DNA of 64,000 bases from Fagopyrum homotropicum (Eukaryota; Streptophyta; Magnoliopsida; Caryophyllales; Polygonaceae), in the NCBI GenBank assembly GCA_033239125.1, contig BSWB01000008.1:4308001-4372000 (forward strand), read 5' to 3'. Positions 22,510 through 36,241 of the stretch are shown in pieces. Position 1 is the first letter of the stretch, and each line of letters starts with the position of its first letter. The notes under the pieces are model-generated. The model saw only the letters and a program-made list of their open reading frames with translations, searched no databases and was not told the origin of the DNA. Both the position numbers and the translations under genes were made by a program.

Positions 22510-25500
22510 TAGGTTGACAACAATGGCACTCGCAATCTTCTAAAGGCCGAATAAAAATAAACAGAACCCTTGAGTTTTAAAGAAATGAATTTCGTTTTCA
22601 AATCATGTGCATGAGTCAGTTGGGGTAGAATGTATGGGACCACCACTTCCTCCGCAGATCTCGGTGATGTAATTATTGATTATTATATTATGTATATATA
22701 TATATGTGTGTGTGTGTATATATGTAGATATATATATATATATATATATATATGTGGACTTAGGATGTTTTGGACTATACTTGTATGTTGAATTGTAAAT
22801 TGTTTATGGATTGGTTATGTTTATAGTAGTAGCATGATTTATATATATAAACATATGGTATACTAATATCATATTAGTGATAGTGGACCTTATAGCTTAG
22901 ATGATAGAAAGCTATCATCGTCCCCTTGGACAACGCCTTTTGGCCTAGGATAGTATACATACGAAGATAAGTAAGCTCACGTTATCGAGTTGAGCATCAA
23001 GTTTTCGCAAGCACCCCGGTGATTTCCCGGACTCCTTTAAGAGGACGTCGAAGAAGAAGAAGAAGACTAGAGATGACGTAACCAAAGGACAAACAAGTAA
23101 AAAGAAAACTCAAGACAACCTAAGAGGAACCAAGATGGAAGCAATACAAGAGAAGGGGGCAACATTAAAGTGTAGAAGCGGTTCCAAAGAAGCCATGATT
23201 GAGTGACAACGAGACCAATAGAGATAATAAACTTAAGTTCTTCGAGAAGACGCATGGACAACTAAAGATGCAAACAAGTAAAGAGGACTACATTCTCGCT
23301 CGAGAATAAAAGTGGCATTTTAAGTAAGACGAGTTTTCAATAGGCGCTCCTAAGCATGGGAGTTAACAGGAAAAGAGTGGTCGGACAACTGGGAAAGATT
23401 TATGAGAACCATAAGTTAAGCTCATGGAGGTGCCAGAGGGTGAAGTGACGATCTTTGTGAGATCCTGAGCGGGCAACTTATTTAGACATATGAGATTTAC
23501 GAGGAGGATCACGTGGTGAAAGTTAACATAGTAGGATTACCTTGTGGGAGACAACCGTTTTCCCGTCATTGTGATGAGATTGAGCAACGCTAAGAAGGAG
23601 GAAGTGTGTGTAAATGATGATCTTAAGAAGATGAAAGAGGAAACAAGGAGCTGCATGAAAGAACTTAATTTATCAACCAAGGAGGACGCGAGTGGAGGCT
23701 AATTAATGTCAAAATATTTGAGGAGTGCATTTGCAAAACATTATGAAGAGCGGTTAAGCCTATAAAGGTGGAACATATGACACGAGAGAGCTGGGTAGGT
23801 ATGGTTATCTTACAGAAGCGGAAGGAAGAGAGGAGCGTAGGAAGAGCTAACGGAGTTGAAGCAGAGTAAAATGAGCTAGTGAAGTTAAGACAAAGTACCC
23901 CGAGAGGGTATCCTTTCAGGAGTATGGTAGCATCAAAGTATGGTAGGAGGGTAAGTCGTTAACTTCGGAGAAGGTCTAATTCAAGATAACCGGTGACAAC
24001 TAAGAACGCACAAGTGCGGGTTGCCTATTGATGTGTGTAGATGGTAAGAGAAAACAAGACTATGAGAACATATAGGATCGAGAACAAGAGCTTGGAGTAT
24101 TTGCGGTGGATCAATGTCAATAGAAAGGAGGTACATCAAATGGGCGCACAATTGTCTTAAATCAAATAAAGATGAACGAGTTCAAGCAAGAAGTTATAAC
24201 AAGACCCCGAGGAGGAGATTGTAACGATCTTACGCGACCTTCTCAGGTCCTGGGATTGACATATGGAGGAACGCCACGGGTTACAACTTTTAAGGTTTGA
24301 TCATGGTAAAGGGAGCTAGTGGATCAACCGTAAGATGAGGCTTCCGTTGTAGTTGTACATATAATACCGAGAAATACATAAGGTGACCAACAATAGTAAG
24401 GGAAGACTGAAGTTTTGAAGTTTGAAGTCGATGTGAGATGTACAAGAAGTACATGAAAGATGGAGGATAGAACCTCTACAGTCGATTGAACGATACGTAA
24501 GAAAAGGGAGTAAGTTCTACACCTACTCGAAGGAATGATGCAAGCTTTGGTAGAATACGAAGAAGGTAATACTAATATATTATAAGGCGTGATTAAGTCC
24601 TACAGTTAGGACCTTCATGACTTCACATAAGTGTGAAACCTTAAAAAGATTATTAGAGCAAGTCTCCCGAGTTCTGGAAATGAAGGATCTTTGAAAGAGG
24701 ACGGTGAACGTTGCAGCTAAAGAAGTATTAAACCACGCGTTCGATGGACGTCACCTCAACAGATCGGGGTGGACCACTTGACCAATGTTAAGACAAGATT
24801 GTATCGATATCTTACGATATGTGATGGGAGAAGAAAAGCTAGAACCAGAGATAGAACGGATTCCTATGCATCGGAAGGTGGATTTACCATTAAGAAGATT
24901 TGAAGTTCACGACGTGATATATCTTGAATCTTGATTTGAAGTTTTATAGAGGACACTAGTCTGCGAAGAGAGAGACGACTATCTCCGTTTGTACATTGAT
25001 TATTATAAGTTGAGCAAGATGACAATGAAGGACAAGGATCCCTTACAACAAATAGGGGGACCTACTCGATCAATTGCAAGGGTCGGTAGTTTCTTCTAAA
25101 ATTAACTAAGATTTGATTGTCACCGTTTGAGAATTCGAGACTCGGATATTGCAATTATGGCATTCCAGACCAACCAGGGTCACTACGAGTTGAAGTCACT
25201 CCATATGGGCTTACTGATGCCCGGAGGAGATATTTTGGGGTCTACTCTTGAAAAAGAGAGAAGATGTTTGACAAGTTGTCACGGGATAGAAAACCCCGAA
25301 AGATATAAAAGAAGTTACAAGTTTTCTTAGGTGTGCTGAGCTTTACCAAATCTGTGAAGATAGAAGTTGTATAACACCATCTATGGCTAACCTATTCCAG
25401 ATGACGATGAAGTATTGAGTGAGAAGAAAATTAGCAATAGAGATGTTGAGAGTTAAGAGGAGATTCATTGGTACAAATGTTTTGAAATTGTCTCGTGGTA

Positions 25501-26237
25501 TGATGGATTTGAAGGGTACAAGCGGTTCCCCTAGACAAGGTCTTAATGGAGTATTAAGGAACGATGTGAAAGTAATAGCATGCGTGTCTCTTGAGTAGAA
25601 GCAGTGTGCAGTAAAGTACTACCTTCATTACTTGGAACTCTCGGCAAGATATGAGAAAGCGTAACAACAAAGTTTGGTTTGACAAGAACCAAAGCCAACG
25701 GTGTATATTGGAAATCCGATCTTCTTGTTAGAGAAAATAAAAGTGAGACATAATGGAAATACTGTATTGAGAAAGACCCGAGAAGGATGTTGAGATTCCG
25801 ATATATCGGACCTTTTTGAAATCTTAGCGCAAGTGGGGAAAGTGGTTTTACTGGACGGCGTGACCGTCGAGAGTAGAGGGTGTTCACCTGGGGTTCATGT
25901 GCATCAGTTGAGGGAGTAAATACATGACTCGAGAAATGTAGTCCGTTGTGATGATCTAGTCGAGACGAGGAGCCGATGAGGCTAACAGGAAGACGTAGGG
26001 TAGTATCTTTAGTCGAGATTTACGCAGGTTTAGCGACATCTATAGGACCGTCGGGTTAGTCCCGATATCTTTTATTGGTTGGATTTATGTGATCTGTGAC
26101 ATGAATTTCTTGGTGTGTACCTTGTGAGGTCTTGATGTGTTTATGCGAGTAGACTTTGGATTAGAGGGCCGTAGTTGTCATGTTATAGTGTTTCGAGCGG
26201 TCAGCGAGACGTGAGTGTTCGAGAGTTCAAGTTTAGC
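22510..26237 (+). pseudogene. Decayed gypsy gag-pol of E2
   Basis: No long frame. Traces of RT lie at about 24985-25260: a broken relation of the CIDYRELNK region, then RIRDSDIA, GHYEL and a remnant of the LTNAPA box. A trace of the integrase tail lies at about 25880-25925 (HPGVHVHQLRE-like). The decay is shared in position with the E3 internal region. Confidence 0.75.
22691..22754. repeat. TA/TG microsatellite
   Basis: Runs of tatata and tgtgtg just downstream of the E2 primer site. Confidence 0.9.
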
Positions 26238-26274
26238 AAGTTTCGGGACGAAACTTGTTTTTAGGGGAGTCTAA

Positions 26275-27308
26275 TGTAATGACCCGTTTATTGGGTGCGT
26301 TTCCGATATGTATTTTCCGTATTTGTTGAACATTTTAATGGCCTCAATATATTCTACCGAGTATTTTACACGTCGTAAATTAAATTTTATGAGTTTATAT
26401 ATTTTATATTAATATATATTCCGTATTTTTATTTTATTTTTTTCAGAAAAGTTCAGGAGTTTTCCCGAACCGACCGAACCTTTTAAACCGAGTTCACTCT
26501 TTACTCTTTTCCTTTTTTGTTTTATTTTAATTATTTACTTTCTTTTACCTTTTTTTTCTTCCCCTTTCCCTCTTTTCTTCCGGAATTGATGATGACTTTG
26601 GCTTCTTGCCACTGTTGCAGTTTCGCTAGCCCTGCCTCTGCAGCCTAGCTAGCCCGAACTGAGCACAAAGGCGGTACACGGTATGCGGGCGGATCTCTAC
26701 GACCAGGCCATACACGGTATACGGGCGGACTTCTTTATCACTCCCTCAGGGTATACGGGTTGGGCGCCGCCACACTCTTGTTGGTTACACGGGGACACAA
26801 GTGAGAGTTATAAGACTCTCGTGTCACACTTGAACGAATGGATTAGATATGGAATAACCTAAAAAGATAATAAGTAACGGATGTGTATGTTTATGAGCAT
26901 GTTGTGTGTTTGTGTTCCTATGTGTGTTTGTGCCATATTATTCTTATAATGCCTAGAATGTGAGCTAACGGTTTTATACCGATTGTTGTAGTTGATGTGC
27001 AAGTTAGGATGTGACCGAGTGATACGGAGGAGTGGGCAGCCGGGGTTCCGTACATCTTAGGTTGTTTTAGGTTTTGGAGTCCTCGTGTTGTTATTGTATA
27101 TTATGTTGATGTTGTTGTAAGGACGGTTGAAGTCTTTCCTTTCTTTTTTTTCGAGTTTCATAACATTGCATAAAAATGTATTTCGGTTTTGGCCTTTATT
27201 TGTGCCTTGTTGCAAGATCCGGTGAAATTGTTGTCAGGCTAAGGGTCGGGACCCATTGTGAGGTCCCAACCCGTAGCATCCCATGTCCCGCGGATTGGGG
27301 GTGTTACA
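26275..27308 (+). repeat. 3' LTR of E2, internally deleted (1,034 bp)
   Basis: Matches the first about 395 bases and the last about 615 bases of the 5' LTR. Some 1.95 kb between gagcacaaa (ending 26668) and the segment starting ggatctctacgacc (26691) is missing. About 20 bases of filler resembling the adjacent tacacggtatacgggcgg lie at the joint. Confidence 0.88.
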
Positions 27309-29112
27309 TATGATACCTAGTGTTATCTACCATCACAAATGCTATCATTTTATGTGAGCCTAAACTCACAAAAAATGATAAAAAAAAAAAATTCAACAAA
27401 ACCCTAATCCTACAAACCCTAGTTTATATCCATATCTATGACAAGTTAATGATACCTTTTGACAAGTCTTTGACGAGGTCGTGACGAGGCTATGACGAGG
27501 CTATGATGATGTCTTGACAAGGCTGTCTGGGCAAGTTGACAACAGCCCATTTGTTGTTCTTTTAGCCCTCTCTTCCCTCCTTGCCTCATCCCATCTCGTA
27601 GCTTCCTAGTGCTGCAGCCCTTTCATCTCTTGCTCCACGCCAGCCCAGGAAAGCCTTGCTCCTCACAGCCCAGGAAGTGATCTAGCTAGTCCAGGAAGGT
27701 AGCAGTCCAGGGTTGTCGGTCTTGCAAAAGACCCTTGCCAGCCCAGGAGGAAAGGGAGCCCAAGACGACAGCTGCTGAGTTCTGATCTTCTGCCTACCAT
27801 CACGCCTGCTCTTGATCTCCTCTCCTTAATGACGCAGATTACGCCGGCTATCTCGCACGTACCTTACCTTCTCCCATGTCCCGATTCAGAGAAACGAAGA
27901 GGGGGCAGTCTCGTCTCCTTCTCGGCGTACTCAGAACCCCAAGGCAACCATGTTGTTGCAACTCTCGCAGACGATCGAGAACCAGGGTAGCCGGACTATC
28001 CCTCCTCCCTGTACGCTAGCAGTTGGAGCCAGGAACTTACCGCATCAGGGTAGAGGGGCTATCTCTCCTCCCTGCACGCTGGCAGTTGGAGCCAGGAAGT
28101 CTCAGCTTCGCTCCCCACTCCCTGCGCTAGTAACTGATGGCAGGAACCGCCGTCTAATCCCAAGTACACCTCTCGTCCTCCTTCCCTCTCTTCTCCAGCC
28201 TGGATCCGAGCAAATCGATGTGCAGCAGTAGAGGAGCTTCCTCAAACAGAACCTTGCTGCCCTACCAGAACAACAGAGTAAGTCCCCTTATGTTACTCCC
28301 TTGCTACCCCAAACTCGATCCTTATCTTCAACCTACACCTTGTTTCCTTGTGTGCCACAGCAGGGACACCATCTGTCGAGTGCAAGCATAAACTCACACA
28401 CCACTCTAACCATCGCCATGACATGCTTGGTCGAGCTTGGATCCGGAAGGGAGGGGTAAGCCTTCGACAATGTTGTCTAGAACCATGTACACAGGAATGG
28501 AAGAGCATTAATCTGTCCATGTCTCCCACAGGGTTCGAACCATGGACTTGGGGCACAACAATGAGATATCCCAGTGTAGGTGGTAAGATTCGAACCCTAG
28601 ACCTCTTGCAAAACTTAGTTTCTTTAATTCCAGAAACTATGTTATGTAGCCACCTTGGAGCTTAGGTTTCGATATCTTAGAGTTATCTTCCACCGTTCAA
28701 TTTTTAATATGATGTAGATGGATATGTATACCGTGATGTATCAGAAGAGGAGACCGATCCAACGGTCGGATCTGGATCTATAGGAGCTCAAAGTCGACTG
28801 TTTGTGCAGTTTGTGTAATGACACAGAATTTGGCTAAGTATAGAATTCCTGGATTTTGTATCCGACTTTGGAGAATTGTGTAGAAGTGGTTGTTGGGTAT
28901 TTTTGAGATTTTCTTTCTTCTATGAGTTGAGTGCATCGTGTAGAAGACCAAGATATTTTATTTTGAATTTTTATATTTTTATTAGGTTCTCATATCTTGA
29001 GCTCAAGTTGGACCTTAGCGACTTTTTATGAAAGTCAAGAATGTAGTTAACTCCTCTAATTCCTTAGCAAACTTCCCTTGAGAGTTTGAGTGTGGTTTTG
29101 AATTCCAAAGAA
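27309..29112 (+). repeat. Middle segment of solo LTR S1
   Basis: Between E2 and E3. Holds the family hairpin (27343-27380), and GC-rich sequence with three imperfect direct repeats of cctccctgcacgctggcagt type (28008, 28068, 28124). A region near 28530-28610 has two tRNA B-box-like strings (see rejected items). It ends with aagaa, the target of E3. Confidence 0.85.
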
Positions 29113-32027
29113 TGTAACACCCTGAATCCGCGGGACTCGGGGCGCTACGGGTTGGGACCTCACAATGGGTCCCGACCCTTAGCTTGACAATAATTTCACC
29201 GGATCTTGCAACAAGACACAAATAAAGGCCAAAACCAAAATACATTTTTATGCAATGAAAAGAAAAACCCAAAAGAATACAACAAAGGACTTCAGCCGAA
29301 AATACAACCCCAAAGACTAAACGCCATACAACATACAATAAACACAATACTCAAACTCGACTCCATCCCAAAACCCAAACCTAAAATGTACGGAACCCCG
29401 GCTCCCCACTCTTCCAGATATCTCGGTCGCAATCCTAACCTGCAATGCAATCTACAACAGTCGGTATAAAACCGTTAGCTCATATTCGAAGCATTAGAAT
29501 CAATGCGAAAGGCACAAACACAAGTAAATCATCATAAACACACAACATTCTCAAAGCACAAATTCCAGTTTATTATCTTTTTATTATTAAGTCATATCCC
29601 GTTCTAATTCAACTTACTTTTGTGACACGAGACCACTGTGGTCCCGCCTCGGTCCCTACTTACCGGCATGGAACAGTACGGATGCCTCCGACGGTCTAAC
29701 CAGCACGGACTAGTCGCCAAGAACCTCCTAGACTCTCGCAAGAGCTAGGTAGATGATGTCACCGCCCGTTATCATACACTTGGGCCAAAATAATATAAGG
29801 TCGGTGGTCCTATTACCGGTTTAGTTGATTTAAACAATAAAGAATAATCACACACCACCAAACACACATCAATGCTAATACAAGGAATACGAGCTAAGTA
29901 AGTCTGGAGACTTACCTCGTCCCAAAGATAATCCCGCTAACCACCGCTCTCAACTTCCCGTAGGAAGGCACTTAACGCCTGGTCAAAACAAGGCACACAA
30001 TCAACATCTCTTTCACATGCTAGAAGTCCTTAGACTTCTAGTCCCACTGAGATCGCAAGATTATAAACCATAACCATGCTAGGATAGCAAACTCCTAGTC
30101 CTCACGATCTCACAAGGTCATAACCATCATAACACAAGCTAGGATACTCTCGTTCTAGTCCACAACCTCAACAATCATTCAACCTCAACCCCTAAATTTT
30201 CACAAGCTCAACATACAACTTAAAGCCATAAACAACATCACAAGATAACCAACACCTCAAGCTTAGAATCAACATCAATCCATCAAACAATATCAAATCC
30301 TCGAAACTCACCTAAGGTTCAAAGCCACTACTTGGCATTAACTCTAGTTATGCTAGATCCATCCTAGCATGATACTAAAACTTAACATAACTAGATCGAG
30401 GGAAAGGGTACTCACACAACATCAAAAGACGGAAATCGATCAACGGATGTCGACTTGGACTCGTTAGGCCTTTATCGGGGCGCTTCCGAACCTAGCACAA
30501 AACTAAACAAATTTAGCATAACGCAAAATTTGGACATACTACATAGTATATATAAACTATAAGAATAACCCCCGTAATTGAAATCCGAGATTAAAAATCT
30601 TAAAAACACCTTCCGGACATTTTATACAATTTTAGAAACTTGGTCATAATCCGCAAATAAATCTTCGGGGCATAAATCCGAAATTAATCCACAAAGACAT
30701 AATATACCATGTATAAAAAAATAAGAATATCTTGTAACTAAAACCCAAGGTTAAAAACGTAGTTACATATTCCGGGCAAATTGTACAATTTCATAACACG
30801 GGTTAAAACCGCAAAATATATTCCAGCAGGGCCTAAAATCAAATTTCAAAAACGTGGGCAATTTTTCCAAAGTTAATTCTGCAGGGGTATGTATGCATAA
30901 ACTCAGGAATCATGGGCTAAAACTACAATTACAAAAAACGGGTCAAAACTATAATTAATACAAATAAGAGGGGCCCGCTTTAATAAATGCAAAAGGGGGT
31001 TTCTTCAACCTTTGGACATAACACGCAGGAGGAGATCTGGGAGGCCGCGCTTGGCTGCGTAGGGCGAGGTTGGGCATGTCCCGGCGCTGAGGTTTCCGGT
31101 TCCGGGGCTTGACAGAGGATACACAGAGAAGGAGGGCGGCGGTGAGTGTTCCGGTTCACTGGTTCGACAAAGGAGACACAGCGAAGGAGGGCGGCGGTGA
31201 GAAGAGCCCAAAAGAAAAAAAGTCCCCCCCTGGTCGTCTCGATCGAGGGCGGGGGCTTTTCCGGCGAAGCTCACTTTGCTTCCTGGTTGTGGAGAAGAAA
31301 GAAAGCAGCGGCAGAGGGTGGTGGTTGGTGGCTCTCCGGCGTCGACAGTGTGCAGATCCAGGTAAGGTTGTCCCTAGTGGCTTCGATCCGACGTTGGCTC
31401 AAGGTGAGGAACCGAGGTGGGCCGGCTTCTTGGTTGCAGCAGTAGGTGAGGAGCGTTGCTGCTAGTTCGGTGGTTGTAGAGAAGAACTCAAGGGACGAAG
31501 ATGAGAATGTGTGAGGAAAGGAGAACATCGAAAGGTTGAGTAAAGGGGTAGCTGGGGTCAAGGGGGCCGACGATACCAAGGGGTCGGGTTAGGTATGAGC
31601 TGCAAGGACAGGCTAGACACAGGCTAAGAGATTGATGCAAGTTGCAGGGCTGTCATAGGTGCTAGCCCGGGCGGCCACACAAGAGGCAAGGGCATCTGTT
31701 TCATCAAATTTGTCGTTGATGGATAGGCCAGAAAAGAGATGGAAAAAGAAATAAATAAGATAAGTAAAAATAGGAAAAAAAATAGTACTCTATAAACTCG
31801 ATCAAACTTAATCGGAACGGGATTTTCGGATGGGGAAATTTTCCAAATTCTTCCGTAGAGTAATAATACGGGTATATGTGAACGTATCCCAAAATTATAA
31901 TAACATACTCGGAAAATATATTTTACGTCATAAAATAGTTTTAAAAATACTTGAGCTGATAAAATTTTTATAGAAGCCAGAAAATATAAAAAAAACTCGC
32001 AAATGAGGCAAAATTTTGGGCGTTACA
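29113..32027 (-). repeat. 3' LTR of E3
   Basis: The + strand starts tgtaacaccctgaatccgcg and ends gggcgttaca. It includes a GC-rich section (31010-31700) giving overlapping frames on both strands, none with a recognisable domain and all repeated in the other LTR. Confidence 0.93.
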
Positions 32028-35000
32028 CTAGTTCCCCTAAAAACAAGTTTCGTCCCGAAACTTGCTATGCGTCGAATTTCTTGGTCCCTAAGGCCGAGGT
32101 ATGAACTCTCAACTAAGAAGGCTTAAACCTTACAATATAGACGCACAAACTACTCGAATTACCACCGCAAGATATATCAGCTCATATAGCACATCCCCTC
32201 ACATGACACAACCACACATAACATCATACATGCACAGAACTCAACCAAGGAAAGAACTAGGTCTAACCCGACGATTCTATCAATGCTACTAGCTCTGTGT
32301 AGAACTGAATCAAAGATAATATCCTCCGTCTTCTAGTTAGCCTCATCGGTTCCTTGTCTGCCACTAGATCATCATTATTGACAACAAGTCTCAAGCCATG
32401 TAAGTTCTCTCTCTATTGATACACCTGAAACACCGGGTGTACATCCTCTAGTCTCGGCGGCCACACCAAACGGTAGCCCACCTCCCCAACTCACGCTAAG
32501 ATCTCAAACTGGTCCGATATATCGGAAACTCAACTTCCTTCTCAGGTCCTTCTCAATGCGGCATTTTCATTATGTTTCTCTTTGCTTGTTTCTAACCAAG
32601 AAGATCAAACCTCCAATTTACATCGTTAGCTTTGGTTCTTTTCAAACCAAACTTTGATGTTACGTTTCTTCATTTCTTGTTGCAAGTTCTAAGTAATGAA
32701 GGACGTATTATACTTCACACCGCTTGACCAGGCACGTATGTTATTACTTCTCCCTTTGCATCAATACTTAACCAAAACCTTGTCTTGGAGAATTGGTTGT
32801 AATCTCAAATCCATCATACCGCGAGCCAATGTTAAAACGATTGTCCAAAGACTCTCCTTTTAACTCTTACAACTCTTGTAACACTTGTCCCACTCAAAAC
32901 CTTTTTGTTTTCCGGAGTATGTTAGCCGTATATGGTGTTACTTTGGAGAAACTCTCCACAAATCCGGGACTGACCGGCATATCCAATAAAACTTGAAACT
33001 CCTTTCACATCCTTCGGGGTTTGCCATCCCGAGACAACTTGTCATACAACTTCTCTCTTCCTTTTTTTTTTTGAGAGGAGACCCAAAATATCTTATCAAG
33101 GCATTAATAATCTCATATGGTATCACTACCACTCTTAGTGACTATGGTTTGTCCGGAATGCTGCATTTACAATATCTCAATCACGAATTCTCAGTTTATG
33201 ACAAATAGTCTTTAATTCATTCTTAGAAGAGACTACCGACCCTTGCAGCCGGTCGAGTAAATCCTCTATCCATGGTGATGGATACTTGGTTCTTCATTGT
33301 TATCTTGCTCGGCTCACTATAATCGATGTACAATGGAGATAACCGTCTCTTTATTCACAAACTGGTGTTCTACATAACAACTTCAAATCAAGAGTTTAAG
33401 ATATATTCCAATATGAACTTCAAATCAAGAGTTCAAGATAACTTTCGGAGTTCTCCGTAGCATTTCACTAATTCTAATGAAATTTTATCACTAAGTTCTT
33501 GTAATTCCTCCTTCACTTGCTTCCACAACTCATGTCTTTGCACTAAGTGTTATTTCATACGGTGTCTTAGACATCGGAATTAAATCAAGCTCAACTTTAG
33601 TGGAAAAATCCACATTCTAACGTATTGGAATCCGTGATATCTCTTTTATTTTTTTTTGTCTTTCCTTATTTCGTCTCATAACATAAGACCGACACAACCA
33701 TGTCTTAACACTTGACAGGTGGTCATGGTATTAATGATCTCCCCCCAACCTGTTGGGGTGACGTCTTTTAAACACGTGTATTGCTCCATCTTTAGCTACA
33801 ATGTTGACCGTCCTCTTTCAAATATTTGTCTTTTCTCGAATTGGAAATATATATATATTTTTTTTTTTAGTGTCTTCTGACTCTTGTGTTATTATATAAG
33901 TATTCATTTAACTTAATCCCATCTTCCCTCTTAAATGGCATGATTGTAAAAATCTTCTAAGGTTTCTCACTTATGTTCAACCATGGGGGTCCATACAGCC
34001 GGACTAAACCGTGCTTCAAAACAATTGACCTTATCTTCTTTGCTTTCCTTGACATCCCAACCTATGGGAGGAGTTCTCCTATTTTACATAAGCTCTCACC
34101 ATAGACATCCTTTCTTCAAGTCGATGTAGAAATTATACTCCACTTTCCTTATGTAAATTCAACCCGAAGGTAGAGGTTCTAACCTCAATCTTCCATATAC
34201 TTTTTGCACATCTCTTGTCGACATCAAACTTCAAAACTTTGATCTTCTCTTACTCTTGTTGGTCATCTTTGCATCTCTCGGTATTCAATGAACAACTTCA
34301 CAACTGTACCGGTATGCCCTGTGGAAAATGCTAGAAGAAAATCTCCATCCAAAACCACTAAAATATCAAACTCATTACATCTTCAAGGTACTAACATCAT
34401 AACTCTAAGCTTCCAGCGTTGCCCTAATCTAGGTCCTCTCTTTCACGCCATAGCCACCATGTCTCTTCCATGTGAGTCTATAAACTTGACTTATCCCTTG
34501 CCCACGGTAACATATCATCCATTTCATACCATGCATCCTTTATATACTCCCGTTTATGTATCACCTCCATGACACCTTACCTTCTTCTTGATTCACTACT
34601 TCCCCTTTACCATGGTCAAACTTTAAAACCTCTAATTCGTGTCGTTCTACCATATGCCAATTCCATGACCTACAAAGGTCGCATAAGTTCATCCAAATCC
34701 CTCTGTATGCCCATAATCTTGTTTACTCATCCCCTTCTACACTCACCAATAGACAACTCGCACCTGTGTGTTCTTAGTTATCACCAATTAACTTGTATCT
34801 GACCTTCTCTGAAGTCAAAGACTTATTATTCTACTACACTTCTCATGTTACCATTCTCATGAAGGCTACCCTCCTCGGGATACTTTACCTTAAACTTCAT
34901 TAGTTCTTTCTTCATTCCATACTTCCTTTTCTTTATAAGGTAAGTATATCTTCTTTGCCTCGTTGTTTTATATAACTCCCTTGCATAGACTTCACCATCC

Positions 35001-36241
35001 TTCCTTGATGTCTTTCAAGAGCACCTTCCTAAATATTATAGCCCTAGCTAGCATCCACTCGCATTCCTCTTGGTTGGTATCTTAAGTCTCTCGATCAAAG
35101 CTCTTCGTTTCGTCTTTTGGCTTCATGGGGTCATCATTTATACACACTTCCTCCTTCTTGGCGTTTCTTAGTCTTATCATCATAATGGAAATCGGTCAGC
35201 TCCACGTGAATCCCCCACCATGCCCTTCTTCTCATAACTCTAGTAATGTTGACTTCACTTATTGGTACCTAGTAAGCTTAGCTTATAATATCTGAAATCT
35301 TTAGCAAATGGTTCGATCACTCTTCTCGTCTTGACTCAGATGCTTAGGAGCGTCTAAAGAAAACTTCACGTCTTGAAGGAATACCACCTTTAATCTGGGT
35401 AGAGTGTATCCATCTCCTTCTCGATTCATATCTTTAGTGGACCATGCGTCTTCTAGAAGAACTTAAGTTCGTTATCTACATTGGTCTTGTTGTCTTTAAA
35501 TCATAGTTCCTTTGGAACCACTTCTGCACATTAATGTTACTCCTTTTTCTTTTATGGTTTTCATCTCGATTTCTCTTAAGTTGCCGCGAATTTTCCTTTC
35601 ACTTGTTCGGCCTTTGGTTATGTCATCTCTACTCCTCCTCTTCGACATCCTCTTAAAGGAGTACAAGAACTCCAAGGTGTTTGCCTGAACGTAGCTCTCA
35701 ACTCGATACTTAAGCACATTCGTCCTCGTATGTACACTATCCTATGTAAAACGACGTCGTCCAAGAGCGATGATATCATAATAGCATCTCAACTAAAAGG
35801 TCTTATATCTCCATATTCTACTATATATAATAGGAATACGTATCTATAACTATATAAGTCCTAAGTCCATATTACTACTAGTATCACGCATTCGGCATTC
35901 CATTACAACAATACAAGGTCCAAAACATATAATCGTTCACATATACAACTATACACATAAATCATATCCATCATGCAACTACAATCCACATACAATAATA
36001 GTCCAAAAACATCCTAAGTCCACGATACATATCTACATATATACATATATATAATAAAAATCCAATAAACTATGCTGCCGAGATCCGCGGAAGGAGTGGT
36101 GGTCCGTACATTCTACCCCGACTCATGCATGTGATTTTGAAAACGAAAACTCAAAATCCGCGGGGTTTCGTTTATTCCTTATTCGGCCTTTAGAAGATTG
36201 TGAGTGCCAGTGTTGTCAACCTAGGGCTCTGATACCACTTT
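32028..36241 (-). pseudogene. Decayed gypsy gag-pol of E3
   Basis: Hairpin 32046-32062 and polypurine tract next to 32028. On - the RT trace near 33120-33180 lines up with that of E2 (25120-25200). An integrase-tail trace lies near 32420-32500. No frame over about 125 codons shows gypsy motifs. The part 34800-36241 is homologous to E4 (61540-62913). Confidence 0.75.
36224..36237 (-). other. Primer-binding site of E3
   Basis: Reads tggtatcagagccc on -, next to the 5' LTR start at 36242. Confidence 0.88.

Larger units (their letters stand above)
19526..27308 (+). mobile_element. Gypsy element E2 inserted in S1
   Basis: LTRs are 19526-22491 and 26275-27308. TATGA is duplicated exactly at 19521-19525 and 27309-27313. 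The primer site is at 22496-22509 and the hairpin plus polypurine tract at 26238-26274. The first base of the 5' LTR has mutated from t to g. The internal region is decayed pol, related to E3 and E4. The 3' LTR has lost about 1.95 kb. Confidence 0.93.

Noticed and set aside
28525..28610. tRNA B-box-like strings (ggttcgaacc type), possible SINE or tRNA
   Set aside because: Two strings in opposite orientation, no A box at the right distance, no acceptor stem and no poly-A tail or target duplication; they lie within solo LTR S1.
31005..31580. Overlapping ORFs of about 100 codons on both strands in the E3 LTR (also 41070-41700)
   Set aside because: GC-rich LTR sequence open in several frames, low-complexity peptides and no homology pattern.
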